Positions 27,153 to 35,943 of a DNA stretch of 64,000 bases are shown here, one piece after another; the stretch's first letter is position 1, and every line of letters begins with the position of its first letter. Position numbers and translations under genes: made by a program. The stretch covers positions 16,279-80,278 of the forward strand of contig NZ_JAIEUL010000017.1 in the NCBI RefSeq assembly GCF_019599185.1, written 5' to 3'. Source of the stretch: Cryobacterium inferilacus. Lineage in GTDB: Bacteria > Actinomycetota > Actinomycetes > Actinomycetales > Microbacteriaceae. Below the pieces are notes generated by a model that saw nothing but the letters and a program-made list of their open reading frames with translations, was not told the DNA's origin and did no database searches.

Positions 27153-29434
27153 CAGTGCTCGCGGGCCTTGCGCTTGCCGGTCTTCGGGAGGGCGTCCCAG
27201 AGGGCCTGGGTGGCCTTCTCGGCCGGCGTGGCCATGATGCCGGACGGCGCGAACATCCGCGACGGCACGGCCGGGTCTTCGCTGGTCGCACTGGCGTGGG
27301 TCTTCCACGCGTTCCAGGTGGCCTGCAGGGCGGTGAAGATCACGACCACGGCGAGGGTGACGAAGACGATCGAGAGGATGCCCTGCACCATGGTGTTGCG
27401 CACCACGGCTTCCATCGCCTCCACCGAGGTGGCCGTGCCGAAGCTCGTCTCCCCGGCGGCCAGGGCGTTGGAGAACGCGGCGTTCTGGGCGAAGTAGCCC
27501 ACCGACGGCACCGTCGAGAAGATCTTCAGGATCGAGGCCGTGATGGTCACGACGGCCGCGAAGCCGAGCGGCAGCGCCACGATCCAGATGTACTTGAACA
27601 GTCCGCGCTTGGCCACGATGGCCATGCACACGGCCAGGGCGATCGCGGCCAGCAGCTGGTTGGCGATACCGAACAGCGGGAACAGCGTGTTGATGCCGCC
27701 GAGCGGGTCGGTGACGCCCATGACGAGCACCGCGCCCCAGGCTGCCACCATGATGCCGGTGCAGATCCAGGCGCCGGTGCGCCAGCCGGTGTCCTTGAAC
27801 TTCGGGAAGATGTTGCCCAGGCTGTCCTGCAGCATGAACCGGGCGACGCGGGTGCCGGCATCCACTGCGGTGAGGATGAACAGTGCCTCGAACATGATCG
27901 CGAAGTGGTACCAGAACGCCATCATGCCGCTGCCGCCGGCGACCTGCTGCATGATGTTGGCCAGCCCCACCGAGAGGGTCGGGGCGCCACCGGTGCGGGA
28001 CACGATCGACTCCTCGCCGACGTTGATCGCGGTCTGGGTGAGCAGCTCAGGGGTGACGCTCACGCCGGTGAGGCCCAGGCCGTTCACGAACGCTGCCGCG
28101 CCCTGCACGGTGCCGCCGGTGAGGGCGGGCGACGCGTTCATGGCGTAGTAGATGCCCTGGTCGATCGACAGCGCGGCGACGAGCGCCATGATCGCCACGA
28201 ACGACTCCATCAGCATGCCGCCGTAGCCGATGAAGCGGCTCTGGCGTTCCTTCTCGATCAGCTTGGGCGTGGTGCCGGAGGCGATCAGGGCGTGGAAACC
28301 GCTCAGTGCACCGCAGGCGATGGTGACGAAGAGGAACGGGAAGAGGGTGCCGCTGACGACGGGGCCGGCGCCGCTGGAGGCGAACTCGGTGACCGCGGGA
28401 ACCAGGATCTCGGGTCGCACGATGATGATCGCGATGGCGAGCATGCCGATGGTGCCGATCTTCATGAAGGTGGAGAGGTAGTCGCGCGGGGCCAGCAGCA
28501 GCCAGACCGGCAGGATGGCGGCGATGAAGCCGTAGACGATGATGCCGATCGCCAGCGGCACCTTGTCGATGGTGAAGAGGGCCGCGCCCCACGTGGTTTC
28601 GCTGATCGCGCCACCGCCGACGATCGCGGCGATGAGCAGCACGAAGCCGATGATCGAGATCTCGGTGACCTTGCCCGGGCGGAGGAAGCGCAGGTAGCAG
28701 CCCATGAACAGGGCGATCGGGATGGTCATGCCGACCGAGAAGACACCCCAGGCGCTCTCGGCGAGGGCGTTGACCACGACGAGGGCGAGGATGGCCACGA
28801 TGATGACCATGATGGTGAGCGTGGCGAGCAACGCGGCGGTGCCGCCGACCCTGCCGAGCTCGTCGCGGGCCATCTGGCCCAGCGACCGGCCACCGCGGCG
28901 CATCGAGAAGAACAACACCAGGTAGTCCTGTACGGCGCCGGCGAAGACCACGCCGACGATGATCCAGATCGTGCCGGGCAGGTAGCCCATCTGCGCGGCG
29001 AGGACCGGGCCCACCAGGGGGCCGGCGCCGGCGATGGCGGCGAAGTGGTGGCCGAAGAGCACCCGGCGGTCGGTGGCGGCGTAGTCCTTGCCGTCGGCCT
29101 TGTACTCGGCGGGCGTCGCGCGCCGGTCATCCGGGCGCAGCAGGTGCTTCTGGATGTAGTTGGAGTAGAACCGGTACCCGATCAGGTAGGTGCAGATCGC
29201 GGCGAAGACGAACCAGATGGCGTTCACGGTCTCGCCGCGGACGACGGCCAGCATCACCCAGCTCAGCCCGCCGAGCAGCGCGATGGCCACCCAGATCGCG
29301 ACCTTCACCGGGGTCCAGTGGGCCTCTTCGGCCTCGTGGATTCTCGGATCCAGGGCCACGGGCGGAAGGGCCGGGTCCTGGGTCAGGTCTGGGTCGTCGA
29401 TGGCGTCGTGCGGAATCTTGGACGTGGCGCCCAT
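27152..29434 (-). CDS. cstA: Carbon starvation protein A (CstA family transporter)
   Basis: A 760-residue inner-membrane protein with about sixteen to eighteen hydrophobic segments. Family blocks are FGHHFAAIAGAGPLVGPVLAAQMGY (about 125-149), VQDYLVLFFSMRRGGRSLGQM (about 165-185), CGALSGFHALIASGTTPK (about 372-389) and the C-terminal DPLGGINTLFPLFGIANQLLAAIAL. CstA members import peptides or, with a YbdD partner, pyruvate. A 57-residue charged N-terminus precedes the first helix. ATG 29434 has GGGGAG upstream. Confidence 0.94.
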   Translation of the reverse strand: MGATSKIPHDAIDDPDLTQDPALPPVALDPRIHEAEEAHWTPVKVAIWVAIALLGGLSWVMLAVVRGETVNAIWFVFAAICTYLIGYRFYSNYIQKHLLRPDDRRATPAEYKADGKDYAATDRRVLFGHHFAAIAGAGPLVGPVLAAQMGYLPGTIWIIVGVVFAGAVQDYLVLFFSMRRGGRSLGQMARDELGRVGGTAALLATLTIMVIIVAILALVVVNALAESAWGVFSVGMTIPIALFMGCYLRFLRPGKVTEISIIGFVLLIAAIVGGGAISETTWGAALFTIDKVPLAIGIIVYGFIAAILPVWLLLAPRDYLSTFMKIGTIGMLAIAIIIVRPEILVPAVTEFASSGAGPVVSGTLFPFLFVTIACGALSGFHALIASGTTPKLIEKERQSRFIGYGGMLMESFVAIMALVAALSIDQGIYYAMNASPALTGGTVQGAAAFVNGLGLTGVSVTPELLTQTAINVGEESIVSRTGGAPTLSVGLANIMQQVAGGSGMMAFWYHFAIMFEALFILTAVDAGTRVARFMLQDSLGNIFPKFKDTGWRTGAWICTGIMVAAWGAVLVMGVTDPLGGINTLFPLFGIANQLLAAIALAVCMAIVAKRGLFKYIWIVALPLGFAAVVTITASILKIFSTVPSVGYFAQNAAFSNALAAGETSFGTATSVEAMEAVVRNTMVQGILSIVFVTLAVVVIFTALQATWNAWKTHASATSEDPAVPSRMFAPSGIMATPAEKATQALWDALPKTGKRKAREH

Positions 29435-29568
29435 ATTCTCCCCTTTGAGATGCAGAGAAACTCACAGCTGATTGCCGGGTAACTACGTAACGGTAACAGC
29501 CGAGAACTTCTCAGACGGGGGCCTAAGGTCCCGCGCGTGTCGCCGGACGACCTTCCCGCCGGTCCGGC

Positions 29569-30414
29569 TCAGGGGTGCGCCGTGCTGGTGAACACGTCGT
29601 TGAGGGTCACCGTGCTCAGCCCCCGGTCGTGCAGCAGAGCGCTCAATTGGGGGAACACGTTGGTGACCGGGTCGAAGTTGAGGTGTCCGATCACGATGTG
29701 TTGCGGCAGGAACCAGGTGGTGGCGAAGGCCACCACCTGGTCTTCGGTGAGGAGCCCCGAGTCCGCCAGCGAGCCGTACCAGGTGGTCGGGACCGTGTAG
29801 CCCAGCGCGGCCGCCAGGGCATCCACCCGGTCATCGTGCACCCCGTACGGCGGCCGGAAGTAGGGCCGGGCGTCGACGCCGTAGCTGTCACTGATGAAAT
29901 CGTGGTTGCGCTGGAGCTCTGCGGTGACGTCGGCGTCGGAGAGGGTGCTGAGGTCGGGGTGCGACCAGGTGTGGTTGCCGAGCTGGATCTGGCCGGACTG
30001 CACGAGCGGCCGCAGCTGGTCGGCGTTGTCGGTCCAGGCGTCGTAACAGCCGGTGACGAAGAAGGTGAGCCTGGTGCCCGTCTCGGTGGCGAAGCGGATG
30101 TACCGGGCCAGCACCTCACTGCTGGTGCCGTCGTCGACCGTCCAGGCCAGCAGGGCGCCCTCGCCGGGCAGGTCGGACAGGGTCCCGGGCGGCACGGGCA
30201 CCCGCACGAGGCTGGGTGCGGGCAAGACGAGGGGCGCCGGCGGCGGCACCGCGGCGGGCAGCGGCCGGGGGAGCGGACTGGGCATCGGCGGCGTCGTCTG
30301 GGCCGGGACACCCGGGCGCGCGGCGGGCGCGAGGGCCGCGCAGCCGGCGAGGGTGAGGGAGAGGCCCAGCGAGGCGAGCACGGTGCGCCGGGTGAGGTCT
30401 GGGTCCTGCCGCAC
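29569..30414 (-). CDS. Lipoprotein polysaccharide deacetylase (NodB/CE4 domain)
   Basis: A 281-residue secreted protein. The N-terminus has a Tat-like RRTVLASLGLSLTLAGC signal with a lipobox cysteine, then a proline-rich linker of about 45 residues, then the CE4 domain: TVDDGT (catalytic Asp), GNHTWSHPDLSTL (metal His pair), RPPYGVHD and a late IVIGHLN. It should remove acetyl groups from N-acetylglucosamine in peptidoglycan or another exopolymer outside the cell. GTG 30414 is chosen because GGAGG lies six bases upstream; the frame is open farther (to 30522) without a signal. It could act on the product of the GT2 synthase, but nothing links them directly. Confidence 0.87.
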   Translation of the reverse strand: MRQDPDLTRRTVLASLGLSLTLAGCAALAPAARPGVPAQTTPPMPSPLPRPLPAAVPPPAPLVLPAPSLVRVPVPPGTLSDLPGEGALLAWTVDDGTSSEVLARYIRFATETGTRLTFFVTGCYDAWTDNADQLRPLVQSGQIQLGNHTWSHPDLSTLSDADVTAELQRNHDFISDSYGVDARPYFRPPYGVHDDRVDALAAALGYTVPTTWYGSLADSGLLTEDQVVAFATTWFLPQHIVIGHLNFDPVTNVFPQLSALLHDRGLSTVTLNDVFTSTAHP

Positions 30415-30553
30415 GGCGGTCCTCCCCCCGGAGCCGGTCGATGGAGCTGATGGAACAGCGAAGGAGCGAGCCGAGCGAGAGCCGAACGAGTCGAAGATAT
30501 CGCCGCCGCCGGCCGCAGACAACGCCCGTAATCGGGGGCCGTGCCCGCCTCGC

Positions 30554-30597
30554 TAAAATGGACGAATCCGTACCCGGGCCCCCGCCCGGTGTTTTTG
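30554..30597 (+). promoter_or_regulatory. glyS promoter -10 and immediate terminator-like hairpin
   Basis: TAAAAT at 30554-30559 is a good -10 and would start RNA near 30566. From 30574 to 30589 the RNA can form six G-C pairs (CCGGGC/GCCCGG) around a CCCC loop, followed by TGTTTTT. No gene ends here, because the upstream gene is divergent, so this would act within the glyS leader as an attenuator or a 5' stabilising hairpin. Confidence 0.5.
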
Positions 30598-30625
30598 ACC
30601 ATCCTTTTGGACCATTGGAGCCACC

Positions 30626-32011
30626 GTGGCCGCACTTTCCCGTCTTGATTCCGTCATCGCCCTCGCCCGCCACCGCGGCTTCGTCTTCCAGGCCGGTGAA
30701 ATCTACGGCGGCAGCCGGTCGGCCTGGGACTACGGGCCCCTCGGCGTCGAGCTCAAGGAGAACATCAAGAAGCAGTGGTGGCGATTCATGGTCACCAGCC
30801 GCGACGACGTCGTGGGCCTGGACTCCTCGGTGATCCTGCCGCGCAAGGTCTGGGAGGCCTCCGGCCACGTCGAGGTCTTCTCCGACCCGCTGGTGGAGTG
30901 CACCAGCTGCCACAAGCGTTTCCGCGAGGACCACCTCGTGGAGGAGTTCGAAGAGAAGAAGGGCCGCGCGCCCGAGGGCGGCATCGACGGCATCGCCTGC
31001 CCCAACTGCGGCAACCGGCACACCTGGACCGAGCCGCGCGCGTTCTCCGGCCTGCTCAAGACCTTCCTCGGCCCGGTCGACGAAGAGGCCGGCATGGTGT
31101 ACCTCCGCCCCGAGACCGCGCAGGGCATCTTCGTGAACTTCGCCAACGTGCTGCAGGCCGCCCGCATGAAGCCCCCGTTCGGCATCGGCCAGATCGGCAA
31201 GAGCTTCCGCAACGAGATCACCCCCGGAAACTTCATCTTCCGCACCCGTGAGTTCGAGCAGATGGAGATGGAGTTCTTCGTCGAGCCCGGCACCGACGAG
31301 GAATGGCACCAGTACTGGATCGACCAGCGGATGAGCTGGTACACGGGCCTCGGCATCAACATCGAGAACTTGCGCCTGTTCGAGCACCCCGCCGAGAAGC
31401 TCTCGCACTACTCCAAGCGCACCGTCGACATCGAGTACCGCTTCGGCTTCTCCGGCAGCGAGTTCGGTGAGCTCGAGGGTGTGGCCAACCGCACCGACTT
31501 CGACCTCAAGACGCACTCCGAGGCATCCGGCAAGGACCTCTCCTACTTCGACCAGACCAAGAACGAACGCTGGATCCCGTACGTGATCGAGCCCGCGGCC
31601 GGCCTCACCCGCTCGCTGATGGCGTTCCTGGTCGACGCGTACCACGAGGAAGAGGTGCCCAACGCGAAGGGCGGCGTCGACAAGCGCACCGTGCTCAAGC
31701 TCGACCCGCGCCTGGCCCCGATCAAGGCCGCCGTGCTGCCGCTGAGCCGCAACGAGGCCCTCTCGCCGATGGCCCGCTCGCTGGCCGCGCGCCTCCGCGA
31801 ATCGTGGAACGTGGACTTCGACGACGCCGGCGCCATCGGCCGCCGGTACCGCCGCCAGGACGAGATCGGCACCCCGTACTGCATCACGGTGGACTTCGAC
31901 TCGCTCGAGGACCAGGCCGTGACCGTGCGCGACCGCGACACCATGGCGCAGGAGCGGGTGCCCCTGGCCGAGCTCGACGCCTACCTCGCGGTGCGCCTGC
32001 GCGGAGCGTAA
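30626..32011 (+). CDS. glyS: Glycyl-tRNA synthetase, homodimeric type
   Basis: A 461-residue class II aminoacyl-tRNA synthetase of the alpha-2 (single-chain) type. It starts [28 protein letters not shown], the family opening. Cys92-x2-Cys95 and Cys125-x2-Cys128 form a zinc-knuckle-like insertion. [29 protein letters not shown] is motif 2, and [15 protein letters not shown] begins motif 3 of the catalytic core. GTG 30626 follows GGAGCC. It reads alone from the promoter described separately and ends before a long palindrome. Confidence 0.96.
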   Translation: MAALSRLDSVIALARHRGFVFQAGEIYGGSRSAWDYGPLGVELKENIKKQWWRFMVTSRDDVVGLDSSVILPRKVWEASGHVEVFSDPLVECTSCHKRFREDHLVEEFEEKKGRAPEGGIDGIACPNCGNRHTWTEPRAFSGLLKTFLGPVDEEAGMVYLRPETAQGIFVNFANVLQAARMKPPFGIGQIGKSFRNEITPGNFIFRTREFEQMEMEFFVEPGTDEEWHQYWIDQRMSWYTGLGINIENLRLFEHPAEKLSHYSKRTVDIEYRFGFSGSEFGELEGVANRTDFDLKTHSEASGKDLSYFDQTKNERWIPYVIEPAAGLTRSLMAFLVDAYHEEEVPNAKGGVDKRTVLKLDPRLAPIKAAVLPLSRNEALSPMARSLAARLRESWNVDFDDAGAIGRRYRRQDEIGTPYCITVDFDSLEDQAVTVRDRDTMAQERVPLAELDAYLAVRLRGA

Positions 32012-32056
32012 CCCCGCCCCCGGCCCGGCTCGGCCTCCGAGAGCCAGCCCCGTCGC

Positions 32057-32137
32057 GCATAACTCCTGCAATTTTCCTGAAAACAGCCCAAAACCGGCCA
32101 ATCCGGCCGGTTGGGATGAAAATTGCAGGAGTTATGC
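32057..32137. repeat. Nested 81-base palindrome between convergent glyS and alcohol dehydrogenase genes
   Basis: Perfect 20-base arms beginning GCATAACTCC and ending GGAGTTATGC enclose a 41-base spacer that itself contains CCGGCC-AAT-CCGGCC-type arms. It starts 46 bases after the glyS stop and ends 51 bases before the stop of the convergent dehydrogenase, so it may terminate both. It has no sequence in common with the 3151/46154 element. Confidence 0.85.
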
Positions 32138-32187
32138 TTGCGCCCGCTCGCCGCCGTCGTGTTCGGGTGGGAGCTCGTGGGGGCAGG

Positions 32188-33234
32188 TCAGGGCAGGGTG
32201 AGGTCGATCAGGGTGACGCCGGCCGCGGGCTGCGGCGCCGACATCGCGGCGAGGGCCGCGGGCGCATCGGCCAACGGGATGCGGTGACTGATCAGGTCCT
32301 GCGGGCGCAGCCGGCCGCTGGCCACGAGCGCCAGCAGCTCGGGGTAGTCGCTCGCCGGCATGCCGTGGCTGCCGAGCACGGCCAGTTCCCGGCCGATCAC
32401 CACGCCGAGGGGTACCACGGGGTCTTCGGCGAGCAGGCCGATCTGCACGTGCCGGCCGCGGGTGGCCAGCGAGCGGATGGCGATGCCCACGGTGTTCTGG
32501 CGGCCGAGTGCCTCCACAGACACCTGGGCGCCACCGTCGGCGAGCAGCCGCACCCGCTCGACCACCTGGGCGTCGGTCATGCCGCTGGAGTTGACCGTGT
32601 AGACGGCGCCGGCGCGGGCGGCGGCGGCGAGGGCGTCCACGCTGATGTCCACGGCGATCACCCGGGCACCGAGTGCGGCGCCGATCATCACGGCAGACAG
32701 GCCCACCCCGCCACAGCCGATCACCACGAGGGTTTCCCCTGCGACCAGCTTCGCCTGGTGCACGAGTCCGCGGTAGGACGTGGCGAAACGGCAGCCCAGC
32801 AGTGCGGCCGCCCCGGCGTCCAGGGTCTCCGGCACCGCGATGAGGTTGACGTCGGCGTTGTGCAGCGCCACCTTCTCGGCGTATGAGCCCCAGTGCGTGA
32901 AGCCGGGCTGGGTCTGATTGCGGCAGACCTGGGCATTGCCGCTGGCGCACTCCTGGCAGTCGCCGCAGGCGCAGACGAACGGCACGGTGACCCGCTGCCC
33001 CACGCTGAAGCGGGTGACCAGGGGCCCGACCGCGTCGATCACACCGACGAGTTCGTGCCCGGGAACGTGCGGCAGCACGATGCCGTCATCGTGGCCGAGC
33101 CAACCGTGCCAGTCGCTGCGGCAGAGGCCGGTGGCCTGAACCCGCACCACCGCACCGGAGGCACTGGGCACGGGGTCGGCCACCTCGCGTAGTTCGGGCA
33201 GCGCACCGAACCCGTCGAACCAGACCGCGCGCAC
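32188..33234 (-). CDS. Zinc-dependent alcohol dehydrogenase
   Basis: A 348-residue medium-chain dehydrogenase with both zinc sites: catalytic GLCRSDWHGW (Cys near residue 37) with HVPGHE, and structural CACGDCQECASGNAQVC (about 90-106). VVIGCGGVGLSAVMIGAALGARVIAVDIS is the NAD-binding fold. It starts 1-2 bases after the hemA stop, so it is probably read from the hemA transcript. A role in formaldehyde or alcohol metabolism is possible but not shown. The start at 33234 is GTG-type. Confidence 0.88.
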   Translation of the reverse strand: MRAVWFDGFGALPELREVADPVPSASGAVVRVQATGLCRSDWHGWLGHDDGIVLPHVPGHELVGVIDAVGPLVTRFSVGQRVTVPFVCACGDCQECASGNAQVCRNQTQPGFTHWGSYAEKVALHNADVNLIAVPETLDAGAAALLGCRFATSYRGLVHQAKLVAGETLVVIGCGGVGLSAVMIGAALGARVIAVDISVDALAAAARAGAVYTVNSSGMTDAQVVERVRLLADGGAQVSVEALGRQNTVGIAIRSLATRGRHVQIGLLAEDPVVPLGVVIGRELAVLGSHGMPASDYPELLALVASGRLRPQDLISHRIPLADAPAALAAMSAPQPAAGVTLIDLTLP

Positions 33235-33235
33235 G

Positions 33236-34678
33236 TCAGGACGCGTCGGCGATGGCGGTGGGGTCGGCCGTGGCGTCGCCGGGAGCCGGCGAGCGTCGGG
33301 TACCGCCGCCGGCGATGTCCGCCACCGCTACGGCGGTCTCCGGCAGGGTCACGTTGATGCCGAACAGGGCGTCGAGCCCGCCGAGGAAGGCGTCCTGCTC
33401 GCCGGCCGTGGCCAGCTCGCGGGAGCGCACCATCGGCGTGTGCAGCAGGACCCCGGCGAGGTGCCGCAGGGCGGACTCGGTCTCCTCGCTGGTGTCGCCG
33501 CGGCGTTTGGCCCGCTCGATCTCGCCGTCGAGGATGTCGAAGATATAGGAGCGCAGCGCGACCACAGCGGGGGCGAGACTCTGCTCCTCGGCCACGGCGG
33601 AGAACTTCTTGGCGGCGCGACCCACCAGTTCGCGGGCCTCGCTGGTGGCGTTGAGCTGCTCGAGCGGCGCGTGGATGCGGATGGTCTCGAGGTCGAGCAG
33701 CTCCACCCCAGGCACGTCGCTCACATCGGGGTCGACGTTGCGGGGCAGGCCCAGGTCGATGACCAGCTGCCGGCTGGCCTCGGTGCCGAGGCCCACCGGG
33801 CAGGTGCGCAGCGCGGGTCCGTCGGTGTCGATGGTGGGGATGACCTCGGCGTGCCTGGCGGCCAGCAGCGCGCGGCCGGCGGTGAGGATGCCGGCATCGA
33901 TGACGTGGTGCTCGGCGGTGGTGCAGGTGAGGATGAGGTCAGCCAGCGCGGTCTCGGCGGCGAGGGCGTCTGCATCCGCCGGTACAGCCTCGATGTCGTG
34001 CGAGGTGGCGAAACCGACGGCCCGGCCGGACGGCGAATACACCCGCACGTCGGTGACGCCGAGGTCGCGAAGCGCGGCGAGGGATGCGCCGGCGTACCGG
34101 CCGGTGCCCACCAGCAGCACCCGCGTCTGGGCCCAGTCCGTGACCCGGCTCTCGGCCAGCTCGAGCGACAGCCGTACCAGCGAGCGGCCGGCGGCGCCGA
34201 TGCCGGTGCGGTTCTTCACCCCGCGGGAGGTCTGCGACGCCCGCTGGAACAGGCGCTCCAACTCGGGGCTGGTGGTGCCCTGGGCGCGGGCGTCCTCGAG
34301 GGAGCGGCGCACCTGGCCGGCGATCTCGCCCTCACCGACGACGACGGATTCGAGCCCGCTGGTCACGGCGAAGAGGTGTTCGGCCACGCCGTTGCCGTGC
34401 ACGAGGTCGAGGGTGTCGCGCAGCAGGTCGGCACTCACCCCGGTGCTCGCGCTCACGGCGTCGATGGCGGCGTAGACCGCGGGCAGCGGTGAAACACCGA
34501 ACGGTTCGTCCAGGTCGAGATAGGCCTCGAAGCGGTTGCAGGTGGCCACGACCACGGCTCCGCTGAGTGTCTCGTGCCCGGTGAGCATGCTGCCGGCGGC
34601 GGCGTCAGCACCGACGGAGAGCTTTTCGAGCACGTCAAAGCTGGAGTTCTTGTGGTTCGCGGACAGACAAATCAACAC
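33236..34678 (-). CDS. hemA: Glutamyl-tRNA reductase
   Basis: A 480-residue enzyme that reduces glutamyl-tRNA to glutamate-1-semialdehyde, the first committed C5-pathway step. The catalytic cysteine is in [14 protein letters not shown] (near residue 47), [16 protein letters not shown] follows at about 117-132, and the NADPH domain begins [17 protein letters not shown] (about 189). Helical dimerisation segments occupy the C-terminus, ending in a variable tail. GTG 34678 is six bases from a TAGAAT box, so the message is leaderless. Divergent from hemE. Confidence 0.94.
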   Translation of the reverse strand: MLICLSANHKNSSFDVLEKLSVGADAAAGSMLTGHETLSGAVVVATCNRFEAYLDLDEPFGVSPLPAVYAAIDAVSASTGVSADLLRDTLDLVHGNGVAEHLFAVTSGLESVVVGEGEIAGQVRRSLEDARAQGTTSPELERLFQRASQTSRGVKNRTGIGAAGRSLVRLSLELAESRVTDWAQTRVLLVGTGRYAGASLAALRDLGVTDVRVYSPSGRAVGFATSHDIEAVPADADALAAETALADLILTCTTAEHHVIDAGILTAGRALLAARHAEVIPTIDTDGPALRTCPVGLGTEASRQLVIDLGLPRNVDPDVSDVPGVELLDLETIRIHAPLEQLNATSEARELVGRAAKKFSAVAEEQSLAPAVVALRSYIFDILDGEIERAKRRGDTSEETESALRHLAGVLLHTPMVRSRELATAGEQDAFLGGLDALFGINVTLPETAVAVADIAGGGTRRSPAPGDATADPTAIADAS

Positions 34679-34684
34679 CGCTCA

Positions 34685-34690
34685 ATTCTA
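34685..34690 (-). promoter_or_regulatory. -10 box of leaderless hemA promoter
   Basis: TAGAAT on the minus strand, six bases, then GTG at 34678. It is the closest of these boxes to the TATAAT consensus apart from the trhO one. The divergent hemE message starts from the same 68-base gap. Confidence 0.6.
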
Positions 34691-34746
34691 CGTTGTGTAG
34701 CAGCGCGGCCGAGAATCGTTTGACGCCCGGATATAGGAGACAATTG

Positions 34747-35898
34747 ATGGTGATGAACCTCGACGAGTTCCACCCACTTTCCGCCGGCCTCACCTCCGAC
34801 TCCCGCCTGCTTCGGGCCTACCAAGGCACCCGGCCCGACGTGACCCCGGTGTGGTTCATGCGCCAGGCCGGCCGATCGCTGCCCGAGTACCGCGAGCTGC
34901 GGGTGGGCACCCGCATGCTCGACGCCTGCCTGGACCCCGCGATGGCCAGCGAGATCACCCTGCAGCCGATCCGTCGGCACGGCGTCGACGCCGGCATCCT
35001 GTTCAGCGACATCGTCGTGCCGCTCAAGCTCGTGGGTGTCGAGGTGGAGATCGTCGCGGGCAAGGGCCCGGTGCTCGCCGAGGCCGTGCGCACGGCAGCG
35101 GATGTCGAACGCCTCACCGCGCTGGACCCCGCCGTGCTCGATGACGCACTCGCCCCCATCCGTGAGGCCGTCGCGCTCACCGTCGCCGAGCTGGGTTCGA
35201 CCCCGCTGATCGGCTTCGCCGGGGCCCCCTTCACGCTGGCGGCATATATCGTCGAGGGCGGTCCGTCCAAGGACCACATTCATGCCCGCACGCTCATGCA
35301 CTCGGACCCAGACGCCTGGGCGAAGCTGATGGCGTGGACAGCCGACGTCACCGGCCGGTTCCTGCGCGCCCAGGTGCTCGCCGGCGCCAGCGCCGCGCAA
35401 CTGTTCGACTCCTGGGCCGGCGCGCTCTCCCTCGCCGACTACTCCCGCTTCGTGGCCCCGGCGTCGACCGCGGCGATCGCGCATGTGCGCGACCTCACCT
35501 ACCTCGAGGCCGCTGCCGACGAGGCCGCCAACCCGGAGACCGTTCGCCGTAATGTGCCCGTGGTGCACTTCGGTGTCGGCACCGGCGAACTACTCAAGGC
35601 CATGCACGGCATCGGTGCAGACGTCGTCGGTGTCGACTACCGGGTGCCGCTCGACGAGGCCAGCCGGCGCCTCGGCGGTGTGGTGCCCGTGCAGGGCAAC
35701 ATCGACCCCGCCCTGCTCAACGCGCCCTGGCCGGTGCTGGAGGCCCACGTCCTGGATGTGCTCGACCGCGGCCGCGCCGCGCCGGCGCATGTGCTCAACC
35801 TCGGCCACGGCGTTCCGCCAGAGACGAACCCCGACGTGCTCACCCGTCTGGTCGAGTTCGTGCACGAGAACAGTTCCACCCCCTCGCTCGCCCTGTAA
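34747..35898 (+). CDS. hemE: Uroporphyrinogen III decarboxylase
   Basis: A 383-residue enzyme that makes coproporphyrinogen III. TPVWFMRQAGRSLPEYRELR (about 33-52) is the family signature with the substrate arginines; GFAGAPFTLAAYIVEGG follows at about 158. ATG 34747 is preceded by AGGAG; the frame is open upstream to 34693 without a ribosome site. It begins the rightward heme operon, followed after 45 bases by hemY. Confidence 0.95.
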   Translation: MVMNLDEFHPLSAGLTSDSRLLRAYQGTRPDVTPVWFMRQAGRSLPEYRELRVGTRMLDACLDPAMASEITLQPIRRHGVDAGILFSDIVVPLKLVGVEVEIVAGKGPVLAEAVRTAADVERLTALDPAVLDDALAPIREAVALTVAELGSTPLIGFAGAPFTLAAYIVEGGPSKDHIHARTLMHSDPDAWAKLMAWTADVTGRFLRAQVLAGASAAQLFDSWAGALSLADYSRFVAPASTAAIAHVRDLTYLEAAADEAANPETVRRNVPVVHFGVGTGELLKAMHGIGADVVGVDYRVPLDEASRRLGGVVPVQGNIDPALLNAPWPVLEAHVLDVLDRGRAAPAHVLNLGHGVPPETNPDVLTRLVEFVHENSSTPSLAL

Positions 35899-35943
35899 CG
35901 AGCAGTGAGCCCGCGGCGAGCCCCGCGGGCGGAAGGCACGGTC

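Noticed and set aside
27155..29482. A 775-codon open frame antisense to cstA
   Set aside because: Its product is a repetitive Arg/Gly/His/Asp-rich sequence typical of antisense frames in high-GC genes, while the opposite strand carries a complete CstA.
29435..29568. A CRP/GlxR site before cstA
   Set aside because: TGTGAGTTTCTCTGCATCTCA has one half-site, but the spacing does not fit the TGTGA-N6-TCACA pattern.
30500..30625. A T-box riboswitch before glyS
   Set aside because: The leader of about 60 bases is too short for a T-box and contains no matching core sequence.
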